This document shows, piece by piece, positions 1-11,500 of a DNA stretch of 64,000 bases. The position numbers and the translations under genes were made by a program. The stretch comes from Poa pratensis (lineage: Eukaryota; Streptophyta; Magnoliopsida; Poales; Poaceae): NCBI GenBank assembly GCA_947311845.1, contig CAMZMU010000041.1, positions 117,392,796 through 117,456,795 on the forward strand, given 5' to 3'. The first letter of the stretch is position 1. Each line of letters starts with the position of its first letter. The notes under the pieces were generated by a model. That model was not told the DNA's origin and made no database searches. It saw only the letters and a list, made by a program, of their open reading frames with translations.

Positions 1-1540
1 GTAAAGACTGGAACGTCGTGGAGTACCTCTCCAAGTCCTCCTGGGTATTGCCGTAGTACTCAGGAAGCTGGGGCTGAGGCTTCGATAGATCGGGCTTCTT
101 CTCCTTCATCCTCCGCCACGATTGCAAGTGAGTGCTTAACTGCCCATTATCGGCGTCCTGCATCGCGAAAAGAAATGTTATGCATACCAAGTAGAAACAT
201 GAAGGGAAAATAAATGCAGGTCGTTCCATGTATATATTTACCAGCTTTTCCTTAAAGCGGAAGTGGTTGCGGCTTCCCGCACCGTGTGTTCCCTCGGTGC
301 CTCGGTTTGCCTTGTTGCGCTGGCTCACGGCGTGGAACTCGGGGTTTTCCCCGACCCACCTCGCAGCCAACGCAGCTCATGCATCTTCTCTACGATCGGC
401 CCAGTCGGGCATAACATGAAAATGCAATTCAAGAAGAGATAATGCAATGGCAACTTAGTAGCAATATAGAATTTCATTGACAATTTAGTTACCGAAATGT
501 ATTCCTCCTTCATCATCTTCTTGGCCAACTTAGCATTCTCCGCCTTCTTGGCCCTCTTGCCCGTCTTCTCATATGTGAACGTATTGGCAGACGTAAACTT
601 TTGGTTGTAGAATTGCTGCCGTGTCAACCTCACACAATGAGCACGTAAATTGCCATCCGCCTTTTCACGATGCTCGTCCGCCACCGAAAATGTTTCTTCA
701 ACCATGCATAAAAATTTTGTGAGAGTCATGAGTTAGCATGGTGGAGTCATAAACTATGAACAGAACTCGAAAAATATGTCTTACCCAAAACCCGGTGATC
801 ACGACCTCAGCTGCTGTCTGGAAGCCCGGGATGGGGGCAGCCTCATAGTCCACCCATTTATCGGCTAACTTCTTCTCCTCGTCGGGACCGACGGTGTACA
901 AGCCCGCCAATGTTTCCTAATCAGAGCTCCAAGCTACCTCCCCGGAGTGCGGGAATCTTAGGTGCTGGCCATGTCCATTTGCTGCACAATAATCAAACAT
1001 TAGTACACATTCCAAATTGTTATGACCAAAATGAAATTACATGTTCAAAATTACAAAATTAGTACACTTACTCAACGCCCGCAGGAATAATGAGGGCTTT
1101 CGCCTCCTCACTCTTAGGCTCGTCGGCCTCGTTGGGGACTCCCGCTTTGCCCCGACTCCGCGGCCGCTTCGGCGCTGCCTCCACCTTGTCCTCCGCCTCG
1201 TCCTCCGCCTCGTCCTCCACCTCGTCCTCCACCTCGTTCTCCAACAGGTACTGGGAAGCCACGTCGCCAGAAGCGGAGGGCAACTCGGAAGCCATGTCGC
1301 CAGAAGCGGAGGGTGGGTGGTCCACGTCTACTCCACCTCGTCCTCCACCTCGTCCTACTCCTGGTCCTCCACCTCGTCCTCCACCTCGTCCTACTCGCGC
1401 ACCCTCGTCCACGGCGTAACGCGAGGTGGAAGGTCGTCCACTTCGTGTAACTCCAGGCTTCTGTACCTTCATGTTACTAATATTACTAAGCAAGGTCGCC
1501 GAGTTTTCCTTGCCTTGGCTCATATTGTTCAATCAACTGC
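1..1540 (-). pseudogene. tnpA-like CACTA second gene (plant Transposase_24/Ptta type), decayed
   Basis: The minus strand holds several exons in order. An acceptor near 1540 leads to an ATG at 1523 (MSQGKEN...) and a low-complexity N-terminus down to about 1078. It is rich in Arg-Gly repeats and then in Glu-Asp repeats. Next come an exon at about 1000-785 (ending ...VVITGFW before a GT), one at about 705-500 (with LTRQQFYNQKF), one at about 410-235 (with VSQRNKANRGTEG) and one at about 160-1 (with LSTHLQSWRRMKEKKP). These blocks are typical of the grass transposase_24 family thought to be the TNPA-like DNA-binding partner of TNP2. An in-frame TAG at 919-917 and a TGA at 379-377 break conserved exons, so the copy is not functional as read. 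Exact exon borders are inferred. Confidence 0.65.
1183..1397 (-). repeat. Two short minisatellites coding acidic and RGG tracts
   Basis: Units close to CTCGTCCTCCAC/GC recur in tandem at 1183-1241 and again at 1330-1397. Read on the minus strand in the tnpA-like frame, the first codes a run of Glu-Asp/Val-Glu pairs and the second a Gly-Arg-Gly-Gly run. A 12-bp period keeps the frame. A 30-bp direct repeat (CGCCAGAAGCGGAGG core) lies between them. Confidence 0.6.
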
Positions 1541-1606
1541 ATTGAGAAAGAGAAAACAAGTTAGCATAAAGAGGATAAGGAGGGCATTGCGAATTTGCTA
1601 ATAATA

Positions 1607-1780
1607 TACTCCCTCCATTTTTAAATATAAGATGTTCTACATGTTTCACATATTCTCTAGACTCATACTAAAATGAGCGAACACAATAAAACTTGTCTAG
1701 ATATATTTACATACATGTAAATGTGGACAAATGCTAAAACATTTCATAAAAATATCGTCTCATTTGTACCATTGCTAACA
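1607..1780. mobile_element. Stowaway-like MITE fragment, one end only
   Basis: The start TACTCCCTCCATTTTTAAAT and the following text match the end of the grass Stowaway group, including AAAATGAGCGAA and TTGTCTAGATATATTTACAT. The matching GAGGGAGTA terminus is not found downstream, so the copy is truncated. It lies inside the CACTA element, beside the tnpA remnant. Confidence 0.45.
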
Positions 1781-2089
1781 TTATTCGAGCTTTTATTTTT
1801 GGGGATCAAGAAACACTCATAATGTTGTGGCTTGTGGCCACGAAAACATGGCAACATACTTGTCACTTGTCTGTTTTAGCTATGCATCGGAAAACACATT
1901 GAAAAAGGACACTAACAAGTATAATGTATTTCTGTCCAAATCACCCCTTGTGCTAGGTCATTGTTATCATAGGAAAATAGAGAGGAATAAGGACAATTAG
2001 ATATAAATTATTTGAGCTATCATTTGATTCAGTCAACAAGTTTTGTGTACAAATAGCATTTCGGGTGGGATCAAGTTCATGTGCATAGT

Positions 2090-2204
2090 ATTCAAAATAC
2101 TATCTATAGAACAAGTTTTGTATATTCAAAATACATAGTATTCAAAATACATAGTAACAAAATACATAGTATTCAAAATACATAGTAACAAAATACATAC
2201 TCAC
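2090..2204. repeat. AT-rich short tandem repeat (AAAATACATAGT units)
   Basis: The words ATTCAAAATACATAGT and AACAAAATACATAGT alternate several times. The interval between the MITE fragment and this repeat (about 1780-2090) shows no gene. Confidence 0.7.
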
Positions 2205-2634
2205 TGTGTACTTGTCGTGGTGGTGGAGGGGCGACGACGCGGGGTCCGGGGCCGGAGCAATGAGGGCGGCGCACGGGGTGTGGCGCTGCGCGGGGGAGCT
2301 GTGGAGGCGGGGTCGGGGCGGCGGACAGCTGCGGTGGTGGAGGGGCAACGGCGCGGGCTGGTGGCGTCGAGGACGGGAGGGTGCGGCGGAGAGGGGCATG
2401 GTGGCAGAGGGGGCCGGCCAGAGGGTGGGACGGCCAGAGAGGGGCGGGCGGCGACCGGAGAGGACGGCGAGGGGCGGCGGCCGGAGAGGACGGCGAGGGG
2501 CTGGCGGATCGAGTGGGTGGTGGCTGTGTGCGTGTGTGCGGGTGGGTGCATGGGCCGGGTGCGTGTGTGTGTGGTGGGGAAGAGATGAGGATAAGCAAAG
2601 CTATGCCGACGGCTTTCCCGTCGGCATAGGTGCC
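2205..2634. other. GC-rich G-biased segment of the CACTA element, ending in a TGCCGACGG palindrome
   Basis: About 400 bp are strongly GC-rich with purine skew (GGCGGCGGGG-like words). The open frames on both strands are low-complexity Gly/Arg or Pro/Ser strings without domain features, so I do not call a gene. It closes with TATGCCGACGG-CTTTCC-CGTCGGCATA at about 2602-2630. The second CACTA element has the same arrangement at 14117-14636, just before its tandem array, so this is a structural part of the family, possibly promoter or leader. Confidence 0.5.
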
Positions 2635-2743
2635 TTTTTTTTACTTTATTTTTTTATAAATGAATAAAAAACATATTAGACTTAATTGAGTATTAAATAA
2701 ATACATAAAAAGTAAGATTAAAAAAACATGGTAACTCTTTAGT

Positions 2744-5262
2744 GGGTTTCCGACGCTCCGGGGCCCCGCTTCGGTGAAACCCTAGATCCGCTGGAGAAAA
2801 CCTAACGTTTCCGTCTACCACCTTGAACGGCGTCGAAAGGGGGTAGCCCAGTGGAATTTTTTCCTTGGTTGTGTTAGGTTAGGACATAGGAACATGTAAA
2901 ACCAACTTTTATCACAAGTCAGCACAAGATTGCCCCCGGTTCGCTCGAAACGGGAGTTTTCACCTCTAAGTGCAGAAACTTAGGAGAGAGAGTGCGGTCG
3001 GTGAAGGCGGTCATACCCCGGAGTAAAATCTCAGACATTTACAACACCCAACACACTTGTATACATATGGTATGGCACAACCTAGGTTTGGGTGGGTTTC
3101 CGACGCTCCAGGGCCCCGCTTCGGCGAAACCCTAGATCCGCTGGAAAAAACCTAACATTTCCGTCTACCACCTTGAACGGCGTCGAAAAGGGGTAGCCCA
3201 GTGGACATTTTTCCTTGGTTGTGTTAGGTTAGGACATAGGAACATGGAAAACCAACTTTTATCACAAGTCAGCACAAGATTGCCCCGGTTCGCCCGAAAC
3301 GGGAGTTTTCACCTCTAAGTGCAGAAACTTAGGAGAGAGAGAGAGTGCGGTCGGTGAAGACGGTCATACCCCGGAGTAAAATCTTGGACATTTACAACAC
3401 CTAACACACTTGTATACATATGGTATGGCACAACCTAGGTTTGGGTGGGTTTCCGACGCTTCGGGGCCCCGCTTCGGCGAAACCCTAGATCCGCTGGAGA
3501 AAACCTAACGTTTCCGTCTACCACCTGGAACGGCGTCGAAAGTGGGTAGACCAGTGGACTTTTTTCCTTGGTTGTGTTAGGTTAGGATATAGGAACATGG
3601 AAAACCAACTTTTATCACAAGTCAACGCAAGATTGCCCCCGGTTCGCCCGAAACGGGAGTTTTCTCCTCTAAGTGCAGAAACTTAGTAGAGAGAGTGCGG
3701 TCGGTGAAGACGGTCATACCCCGGAGTAAAATCTTGGACATTTACAACACCCAACACACTTATATACATATGGTATGGCACAACCTAGGCTTGGGTGGGT
3801 TTCCGACGCTCTGGGGCCCCGCTTCGGCGAAACCCTAGATCCGCTGGAGAAAACCTAACGTTTCCGTCTACCACCTTGAACGGCGTTAAAAAGGGGTAGC
3901 CTAGTGGACTTTTTTCCTTGGTTGTGTTAGGTTCGGACATAGGAACATGGAAAACCAACTTTTATCACAAGTCAACGCAAGATTGCCCCCGGTTCGCCCG
4001 AAACGGGAGTTTTCACCTCTAAGTGTAGAAACTTAGTAGAGAGAGTGCGGTCGGTGAATACGGTCATACCCCGGAGTAAAATCTTGGACATTTAAAACAC
4101 CCAACACACTTGTATACATATGGTATGGCACAACCTAGGCTTGGGTGGGTTTCCGACGCTCCGGGGCCCCGCTTCGGCGAAACCCTAGATCCGCTGGAAA
4201 AAACCTGACGTTTCCATCTACCACCTTGAACGGCGTCGAAAGGGGGTAGCCCAGTGGAATTTTTTCCTTGGTTGTGTTAGGTTAGGACATAGGAACATGT
4301 AAAACCAACTTTTATCACAAGTCAACACAAGATTGCCCACGATTCGCCGAAACGGGAGTTTCACCTCTAAGTGCAGAAACTTAGTAGATAGAGAGTGCGG
4401 TCGGTGAAGACGGTCATACCCCGGAGTAAAATCTTGGACATTAACAACACCCAACACACTTGTATACATATGGTATGGCACAACCTAGGCTTGGGTGGGT
4501 TTCCGACGCTCCGGGGCCCCGCTTCGGCGAAACCCTAGATCCGCTGGAAAAAACCTAACGTTTCCGTCTACCGCCTTGAACGGCGTCGAAAGGGGGTAGC
4601 CCAGTGGACTTTTTTCCTTGGTTGTGTTAGGTTAGGACATAGGAACATGGAAAACCAACTTTTATCACAAGTCAATACAAGATTGCCCACGATTCGCACG
4701 AAACGGGAGTTTTCACCTCTAAGTGCAGAAACTTAGTAGAGGGAGAGTGCGGTCGGTGAAGACGGTCATACCCCGGAGTAAAATCTTGGACATTTACAAC
4801 ACCCAACACACTTGTATACATATGGTATGGCACAACCTAGGCTTGGGTGGGTTTCCGATGCTCCGGGGCCCCGCTTCGGCGAAACCCTAGATCTGCTGGA
4901 AAAAACCTAACGTTTCCGTCTACCACCTTGAACGGCGTCGAAAGGGGGTAGCCCAGTGGACTTTTTTCCTTGGTTGTGTTCGGTTAGGACATAGGAACAT
5001 GGAAAACCAACTTTTATCACAAGTCAACACAAGATTGCCCCCGGTTCGCCCGAAACGGGAGTTTTCACCTCTAAGTGCAGAAACTTAGTAGAGAGAGAGT
5101 GCGGTCGGTGAAGACGGTCGTACCCCGGAGTAAAATCTTGGACATTTACAACACCCAACACACTTGTATACATATGGTATGGCACAACCTAGGCTTGGGT
5201 GGGTTTCCGACGCTCCGGAGCCCCGCTTCGATGAAACCCTAGATCCGCTGGAAAAAACCTAA
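2744..5262. repeat. Tandem array of ~350-bp units inside CACTA element 1 (about 7 full units plus a partial)
   Basis: The landmark GGGTTTCCGACGCT recurs at 2744, 3094, 3447, 3797, 4147, 4497, 4849 and 5201, giving periods of 350-353 bp. Each unit contains the palindrome CGGGGCCCCG, the word CCGAAACGGGAG and the closing motif TATACATATGGTATGGCACA. Units differ by a few percent and by small indels in GA runs. Open frames inside are fragments of one non-coding unit. A related but distinct array lies in the second CACTA element. Confidence 0.95.
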
Positions 5263-5721
5263 TGTGGGTGGAGACAGCTATTCGGCGTAGCTATATACAT
5301 AGAAAATGAATAAAAACATATTAAAATTAATTGAGAGTAATAAATAGATACATAAAAATGAATATTAGGGTAAAAAAATAATAATTATAAGTAAAAATTT
5401 GGACTCTGTGCCTACGGCAAAGCCGTCGGCACAGCTGCACGCATAAAAGTAAAATAGGACATGAGAAAAAAATAGGGAACCTATGCCGACGGCGTCGGCA
5501 TAGGTGGGCTTCGACGTCACCTTATCGATGGCGGGATGCTATGCCGACGGCTGGATTTGTCCCGACGGCCACCGTCGAGATACAACGTCTGTGCCGACGG
5601 TCTTATCTGTGCCGACGGCCTGGGCGCTGGGCCGGCCTCGTCGACCCCTGTGCCGATGGCCCCGACAAAATGCCGTCGGCATAGGGTCTGGCCGTCGGCA
5701 CAGAAGCCCATTCCTGTAGTG
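5263..5721. repeat. Subterminal TGCCGACGGC motifs and right terminal inverted repeat of CACTA element 1
   Basis: From about 5408 the decamer TGCCGACGGC or its complement GCCGTCGGCA, with near matches, occurs many times in both orientations, some copies paired as short palindromes around CAAAG. In En/Spm-type elements such subterminal motifs bind the TNPA protein; here that role is inferred. The last bases are the terminal inverted repeat ending ...TTCCTGTAGTG. The first ~140 bp (5263-5405) are AT-rich, with no gene. Confidence 0.8.
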
Positions 5722-5976
5722 TGTTGGGATCGACTTTATATTGAAAGCTTTCAACAGTTTACAAAAAGGTACAGAAAAAGATACAACACCTACAGCGACG
5801 GTTTGGCTAATACGTGGCAGGACTGGCTCTACTCATCGCATGGTCAGGCGACTACGCTCCACGATCGAACAACAACCATAACGGGCGGTGGAGCTGCCGT
5901 AACACCGTTGGGGGTGAAATTCTTCAAAAGCTTCATTAGATAGCACTAATGTACATTAATTAGAAGTTATCAATTT

Positions 5977-6273
5977 TTGTATTGGCCAGGAGCAATGGAG
6001 ATCCGGGCACCTATCTTCGCCTCTTGCATAGATGAAGCAGCAATGATAGGGAAGGTTGATTTTTTGCATTATTTAGGTGACGCTAATGGTGTCGCTCATG
6101 AGTTAGCAGCTTATTGCTTTACCATAAATAAGGATTGCAATTGGTTAGATGATCCACCTGATTTTCTGGCGGACAAAACCGTTGAACGATGTAATTGTGA
6201 TTTGAAATTAATTAAGCTAGCCATGATGGCCTCCCCTAAAAAAACCAGTTCAACAAATAGCATTAAGCAATGA
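5977..6273 (+). pseudogene. LINE (non-LTR) retrotransposon remnant, RNase H-like C-terminus
   Basis: The 98-codon frame contains GDANGVAHELAAYCF and then CNWLDDPPDFL. This is the usual end of the plant RVT_3/RNase H-like domain (R-x-x-N-x-x-A-H-x-L-A-x-x... W-x-x-x-P-P), found at the C-terminus of plant LINE polyproteins. Only about 60 residues are recognisable. The upstream sequence to 5722 gives no matching reverse transcriptase in any frame, so this is a truncated fragment rather than a gene. The start codon of the frame is incidental. Confidence 0.6.
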
Positions 6274-7215
6274 AGCTGCAGTGGCTTTGTACCCTAGCTT
6301 CACCCCTTAACGGTTCGCACCCACAGACGCAACACACTGCAAATGCTGCACGCAGGCACAAAGATGTGAAAGCAGCTACGGCCTACTGTAATTTAGTATT
6401 TGTTTCCATTTATTATTTATTTAAGAGCACCTGCTATATGTGGATGTACACCACTTATGTTAATTTTATAAACTTATGCAGCGAAAATGTGTGAAATGTT
6501 AATAATATAACCCCAATGAGGTGCCATACAAAAGGGATTTATGGTGTCAATACGAATCATCCAATAATAACTTTAAAAATAAACTAATGATGCACGACAA
6601 CAAGGCAATGATTGAAGTTCAAAAAAATAGCCATGAGTTATATGCATCAAATGAATAAGCCAGGAATGCTAATTAGGTCAATCTTAAAACACGGTGACAA
6701 GCGATCAAACAAAACTTCAAAGATAGTAGGGTTACAGAGACATATAGAATATAACTAGATATAAAAGGCATTGCTTCCACCAATCCTTTTTTGTAGTGAA
6801 TGGTTCATTAACAGACGCTAAAAGTATGTTGTGAGAAGTGTTGGAACATGGGGACCATGGGGTCGATAGTCGGGTACACAATGCAAGCCAGTGAGTCACG
6901 TATTCTTGCCTATGAAGTGCGTGCGTAATTTGCTTCACCACGGTAATAAAAAATTGGCTAAAGAACCGAGTTACCCAACAATACCCCTGAATCAACAAAT
7001 GCACTAGCATGACAGGCAGTTGAGATAAACAAGACCTGCCTCCTCTATACAGAGTCAAAACTATTTAGAGGCATAAGCACTTGCTTGGCATGGTACGACC
7101 GACACGTAACTAGTGCAGTGAAAAATAGCAAAAAGGTTTCAGTGGTTAAAATAAATCATGGAATCGGGCACTAGTAATGTTCAAAGTGGGGAATGTATAC
7201 AAAGTTACAAATATA

Positions 7216-7376
7216 CTCCCTCCATTTATAAATATAATATGTTTTAGAGTTTGTCCCCATTCACATGTATATAAATGTATCTTGACATATTTTAGTGTGC
7301 ATTTTCACTTATTTTATTATGTATCTAGACATCATGTTAAACACCTAAAACCTCTTATATTTAAAAACAGAGGGAG
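7216..7376. mobile_element. Stowaway MITE (161 bp), TA target site
   Basis: It is bounded by TA dinucleotides at 7214-7215 and 7377-7378, the Stowaway/Mariner target-site duplication. The ends are CTCCCTCCATTTATAAATAT and ATATTTAAAAACAGAGGGAG, inverted copies with a few mismatches. Length and sequence fit the short grass Stowaway families. Confidence 0.85.
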
Positions 7377-7757
7377 TAGCTACCATGGATTTAAGGATAC
7401 GAAGTGGCAATAGTGGGAAATTAAATGTTGACACGAGCATGTAACAAATCACTGCGCAGCACACGCAAAAGAGGTTAACAGAAATTGGATTCAGCGACAA
7501 CAAGTTGGAGACGATCCATACATGTTCCGGCAAGAAACCAATCAGATCAATGACCAGTAACATACACACAAAGTTAAACAAACAGACTGCGGCAGATTAG
7601 GGAGCATCGAGCAGTAGAATGGGAACCTTTATCTTTAACCATGATACCACATTCACTGCTAGGCTTTCACAGACCACAGATTTCTAGAGACATACTCGCA
7701 CAGATGAACATAAATGCTTGAGGCGGGTACCTAGGAAACGATAAGGAGCACGACCGA

Positions 7758-8376
7758 CACTATAGGAATGACCAGCTGTGCCGACGGCCGAAGCCCGTCG
7801 GCAAAGGTCCCGATGCCGTCGGCACACACCTATGCCGACGGTCACCGTCGGCACAGGGTGGTCGGCATAGGGCCCTGTAGGCATAGGCCACCTGGCCGTC
7901 GGCACAGACATAACCCGTCGGCACAGCTTTTCCCGACGGCCAGAAACGCACCGTCGGCACCTAGGTTGTCGGCACAGCGGCGTGTGGGCCCGCACAGGCC
8001 GGGCCAGGGGTGGGAGCCTGTGCCGACGGCAAAACCGTCGGCACAGATCTGCCACGTGGAGGCAGCTGGGCGCTCCTGGGAGAGCCCTGTGCCGACGGCA
8101 ATGCCGTCGGCATAGGGGTGACCATTTTGTCACATTAAGGGGTCTTGCCGACGGCAATGCCGTCGGCACAGGTGTTACCAGATTTTCGGAACCAGCAGCT
8201 CGTTTTTTGCGGCAAAAATAGCAGAAAAAATAATCAAAAATCACGACAAAATCACACAATGGCTCCATATATCATCAAACAAAATGCTATATCATCAGGT
8301 AGATACACACATAGGACCATCATCAAATAGATACATACATATATAGCTAGATGTCTAGACGCCCAAGACCCTACAT
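7758..8376. repeat. Left terminal inverted repeat and subterminal TGCCGACGGC motifs of CACTA element 2
   Basis: Between 7758 and about 8176 the decamer TGCCGACGGC or its complement appears repeatedly in both orientations, several times as paired inverted copies around AATG or AAAAC. The same motif crowds the right end (17660-17904). This is the expected binding zone of a TNPA-like protein, by analogy with En/Spm. From 8177 to 8376 the sequence is plain, with no gene. Confidence 0.8.
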
Positions 8377-8496
8377 CTATGGCGGAGACGGCGACAGGGT
8401 GAACCCCATATCTCCCCGGCTGATAGTAGGTGAGCGTCGGATCGGCGTAGCACCGGGAGAAGGACCACCAGAAGCGCTTTCCTTGCCCTGACTCAT
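8377..8496 (-). CDS. 39-aa ORF: tnpA first-exon stub
   Basis: The ATG at 8496 opens MSQGKESASGG and the frame closes at a TAG at 8377. The 13 bases before the ATG (TTGATTGAACAAT) and the splice acceptor before them match, almost base for base, the start of the tnpA-like gene in CACTA element 1, which begins MSQGKEN. After about ten codons the two diverge. No transposase_24 exons follow before the left terminus. I read it as what remains of tnpA after internal deletion; whether the 39-aa product is made is unknown. The acceptor exon also supplies the stop codon of the TNP2 gene. Confidence 0.5.
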   Translation of the reverse strand: MSQGKESASGGPSPGATPIRRSPTISRGDMGFTLSPSPP

Positions 8497-8505
8497 ATTG
8501 TTCAA

Positions 8506-11500
8506 TCAACTGCATTGAGAAAGAGAAAACAAGTAAGCATCGAGACATAATAAAATGTAGACACTAAGCATAAAGACATAATGCAATGAAGAAGCATGTC
8601 AAAAAATAAATACTAAAGAATAAAAGACATAATAACATGTAGATACCAAAAATAAATACCTATCGTCATCACTCTCCTCATCAGGGTGTCGGTTCTCATT
8701 CTCACTATCACTATCACTATCACTATCACTATCACGTGAGTAGTAGGGCGGAAGCTCATCGCCAGGCTCGTCATCGTCGTCATTTTCCGCATGAAACTTC
8801 GAGAGCACATCTATGTCCTTCAGATCGACCACTGACTCACCATGAGTGTGTGCATTGTTCTCGAGTTCCTCGAGACCACCTATTTGTAAGTCAAAGTGCC
8901 CGAAGTCCTCTTGCTCTTGATAGAAAATTCCCTCGTATGTTTTAGGGTCAATGTTGTTGTAATCGTCGTCGGAGGGCCTGGGTAGCTTACCATGTGGGGA
9001 TACCCGGAACACGACTTCCCAGCCCTTGAGGTTCTCTTTCTGGCATGGGTAGGGCAAATAATAAACTTGCTTGGCTTGGTGAGCCACAATATAGACATCG
9101 GCTCCGGTATAGGTGGTTGAAGGCTTAACTTCAACTAACCCAATGGAAGGCTCACTTCTCTGTCCACCATGTGGTCCAGTGCATGGGTCGAACCAGTGGC
9201 ACTTGAACACAACGAGCTTGAGTTCTATGTTTGTACGATTGAACGTCAGCTCGTATACGTTCTGTAACCTTCCGTAGTAATCTACGTAATTGGCTCCATC
9301 GGCTCCTCTGGATCCTTTGGTGAAGACCCCAGTATTTACAGTTTTTGCTCCAGGACGATTATTCTGGTGATACTCTGTATGGAAGCGGAACCCATTCACA
9401 TCATACTTCTCATACTTCATGACGGTACGGTTAAATCCTTGGGAAACACATCTCAGCTCATCTGTCATCTCAACGTTGGGATCAGCTCCCTACAAGTACG
9501 GTTCAAATTGTTTTGTGCATTAGTTACGTGTAATAAGAGGGACAAGTCACATATTGCAAGGTAATAGGGACACGTTAGAAATTACTTTTCCCATGAACCA
9601 AGACACAAATTTTTTTCCTCCGTGAGCACCCTCTTTCAGAAGAGTGTCCAGCTCCGCGGGATCGGGATCCACCGTTCCCAACCAGTATTCATCTTGGAAT
9701 TGCCTAAAAGGAGAAAATACGTATTAGACCGAAACTGAGTTACTAGTTGCAAAGTAATTTGTTCACCATTTACCTCATGAAATCGAGTACTTCCGTCATG
9801 TTTATAAGCACATAGAGCATTATGCAATCCTTCTCTTCCTTGGTCAATTTACAATTTTCACCGGCACCGGCCTTGCCACCGGGACATTGGAAGAGGAGGA
9901 GCTTGGGGTCATTCTTGGGCTCGTCGACATTGTACCGAGTGACCGGGTTATGCATAGTGGCAACTTCATCGGGAAAGTACGTTGTCACGGCGTCTGCCAT
10001 CTCCTGTCGTATTGTTGCCTCAGCTATGCATGCTTCAATCCTAGCTTTGTTTCCAGTTATGTTTCGAATGTACTTAAACTCTCTCTCAATACAAAACTGC
10101 CAACGAAACTGCACCGGTCCACCCAAGAGTGCCTCGTTCGCGAGATGCACAACGAGATGTGCCATCGGAACAAAGAAGCCTGGCGGAAAGATCATCTCTA
10201 ACTTGCATAGCAACTCCGGCACAAGATCACGCAGCTTCGCAATAATCAGGGGACATATCTGTTTCGCACAGAGCGTGCGGAAGAAATGGCTCAACTCCGC
10301 AAGCACTCGCCAGATACTATCGGGGAGATACCCTCGAAGCATCACCGGCATCAACCGCTCAATCCATATGTGATAGTCGTGACTCTTCAGCCCAGTGACT
10401 TTTGATGTAAGAAGATTGACTCCATTACTTATATTGGAACAGTAACCATCAGGGAACATCACGGCGATGTTTTTGAGCCACTTCAATGCCTCCTTCTTTT
10501 GGATATTATTAAGGCAGTAGTCGGCATTTGGCTTAAACCAATTTTTTTGACGAGGGTTCGGAGGCCGCATGTGTAATCTCTCCCTATCACAGAGCTTCTG
10601 AACATCAACTCTAGCCTTCACATTGTCCTTTGTCTTCTTAGTAATGTTCAGGACTGTGTGAAAGATCATCTCTCCAACATTCTTTTCGGTGTGCATCACA
10701 TCGATGTTATGGGGAAGTTCGAGGTCCTTGTAATACTCTAGCTGCGTTAAGCCTGCCACATGAGTCCAGTTGTGCGTTACACCATACCCCTGAAATTTTC
10801 GGATAGATCCCTCAGCAGGCACGAGAGCACGTAGCTCGGCATCAACTTTTGCACCATCGAACTTCGGTATTGCTTTTTCTTCACGCACAACTATGCCCTT
10901 CGTGAAGTTTTTTTTGTCTTCTCGATAAGGATGGCTTCCTTCGAGGAACTGTCGATGCTTGTCAAACGCGACATACTTGCGACCTGACTTTAGCCAAAGG
11001 AACTCAAGTTGGTTCCTGCACACTGGGCATGGCCATTTACCAGCTGTACACCATCCGCAGAATAGGGCATACCCGGGTAGGTCGTGCATGGAATAGTGGA
11101 ACCAAATTTTCATCAAGAAGTTTTTCTTTGATGCTCGGTCGTATGTCCACGTCCCATTGTGCCATGAGTGGTGCAAATCATCCACAAGCGGTTGCATGTA
11201 GACACTCAAATTCTTCCCCGGGTATTCGGGCCCTGGAATGATCAGCGACAGAAACATGTGCTTCCTTTGCATTAGTACCCCAGGAGGGAGATTGAGCGGA
11301 ATAACAAACACGGGCCAGCAGCTGTACGACGCAGTCGACATCCCATATGGATTGAACCCATCTGTTGCTATTGCAATTCTGACATTCCGAGCATCTGCTG
11401 AATTAAGGGGGTGTTTCAAGTCGAAGTTCTTCCATGCCTCACCATCAGATGGATGTCCCATCCTTTCCCGTCCTAACTCGTCGACGTATCTCTTCCCTTT

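Larger units (their letters stand above)
1..5721 (-). mobile_element. CACTA (En/Spm-type) DNA transposon, right part; left end outside window
   Basis: The right terminus reads, on the minus strand, CACTACAGGAATGGGC followed by TGCCGACGG motifs, which is the diagnostic CACTA end of this superfamily. It ends at base 5721; the candidate 3-bp target-site copy after it is TGT, but the left copy is not in the window. Inside, from left to right, are decayed exons of a tnpA-like gene (minus strand), a GC-rich segment, a ~350-bp tandem array and a subterminal zone of inverted TGCCGACGGC motifs. The layout parallels the complete element at 7758-17904, and the intron/exon border upstream of tnpA is nearly identical in both. 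They are members of related families lying only 2 kb apart in the same orientation. The TNP2 gene of this copy, if present, is beyond the left edge. Confidence 0.85.
5722..7757. other. Spacer between the two CACTA elements; old repeat debris
   Basis: This is the only non-CACTA DNA in the first 17.9 kb. It holds a LINE remnant (5977-6273) and a Stowaway MITE (7216-7376). The remainder (5722-5976, 6274-7215 and 7377-7757) shows short open frames only, with no domain I recognise and no clear repeat border. Confidence 0.5.

Noticed and set aside
2173..2667. Overlapping frames of 82-153 codons on both strands
   Set aside because: GC-skewed low-complexity DNA inside a CACTA element; the translations are Pro/Arg or Gly/Trp strings with no domain.
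2744..5262. Repeat array as a possible CRISPR
   Set aside because: The units are ~350 bp, contiguous and without unique spacers, in a plant genome; it is a transposon-internal satellite.
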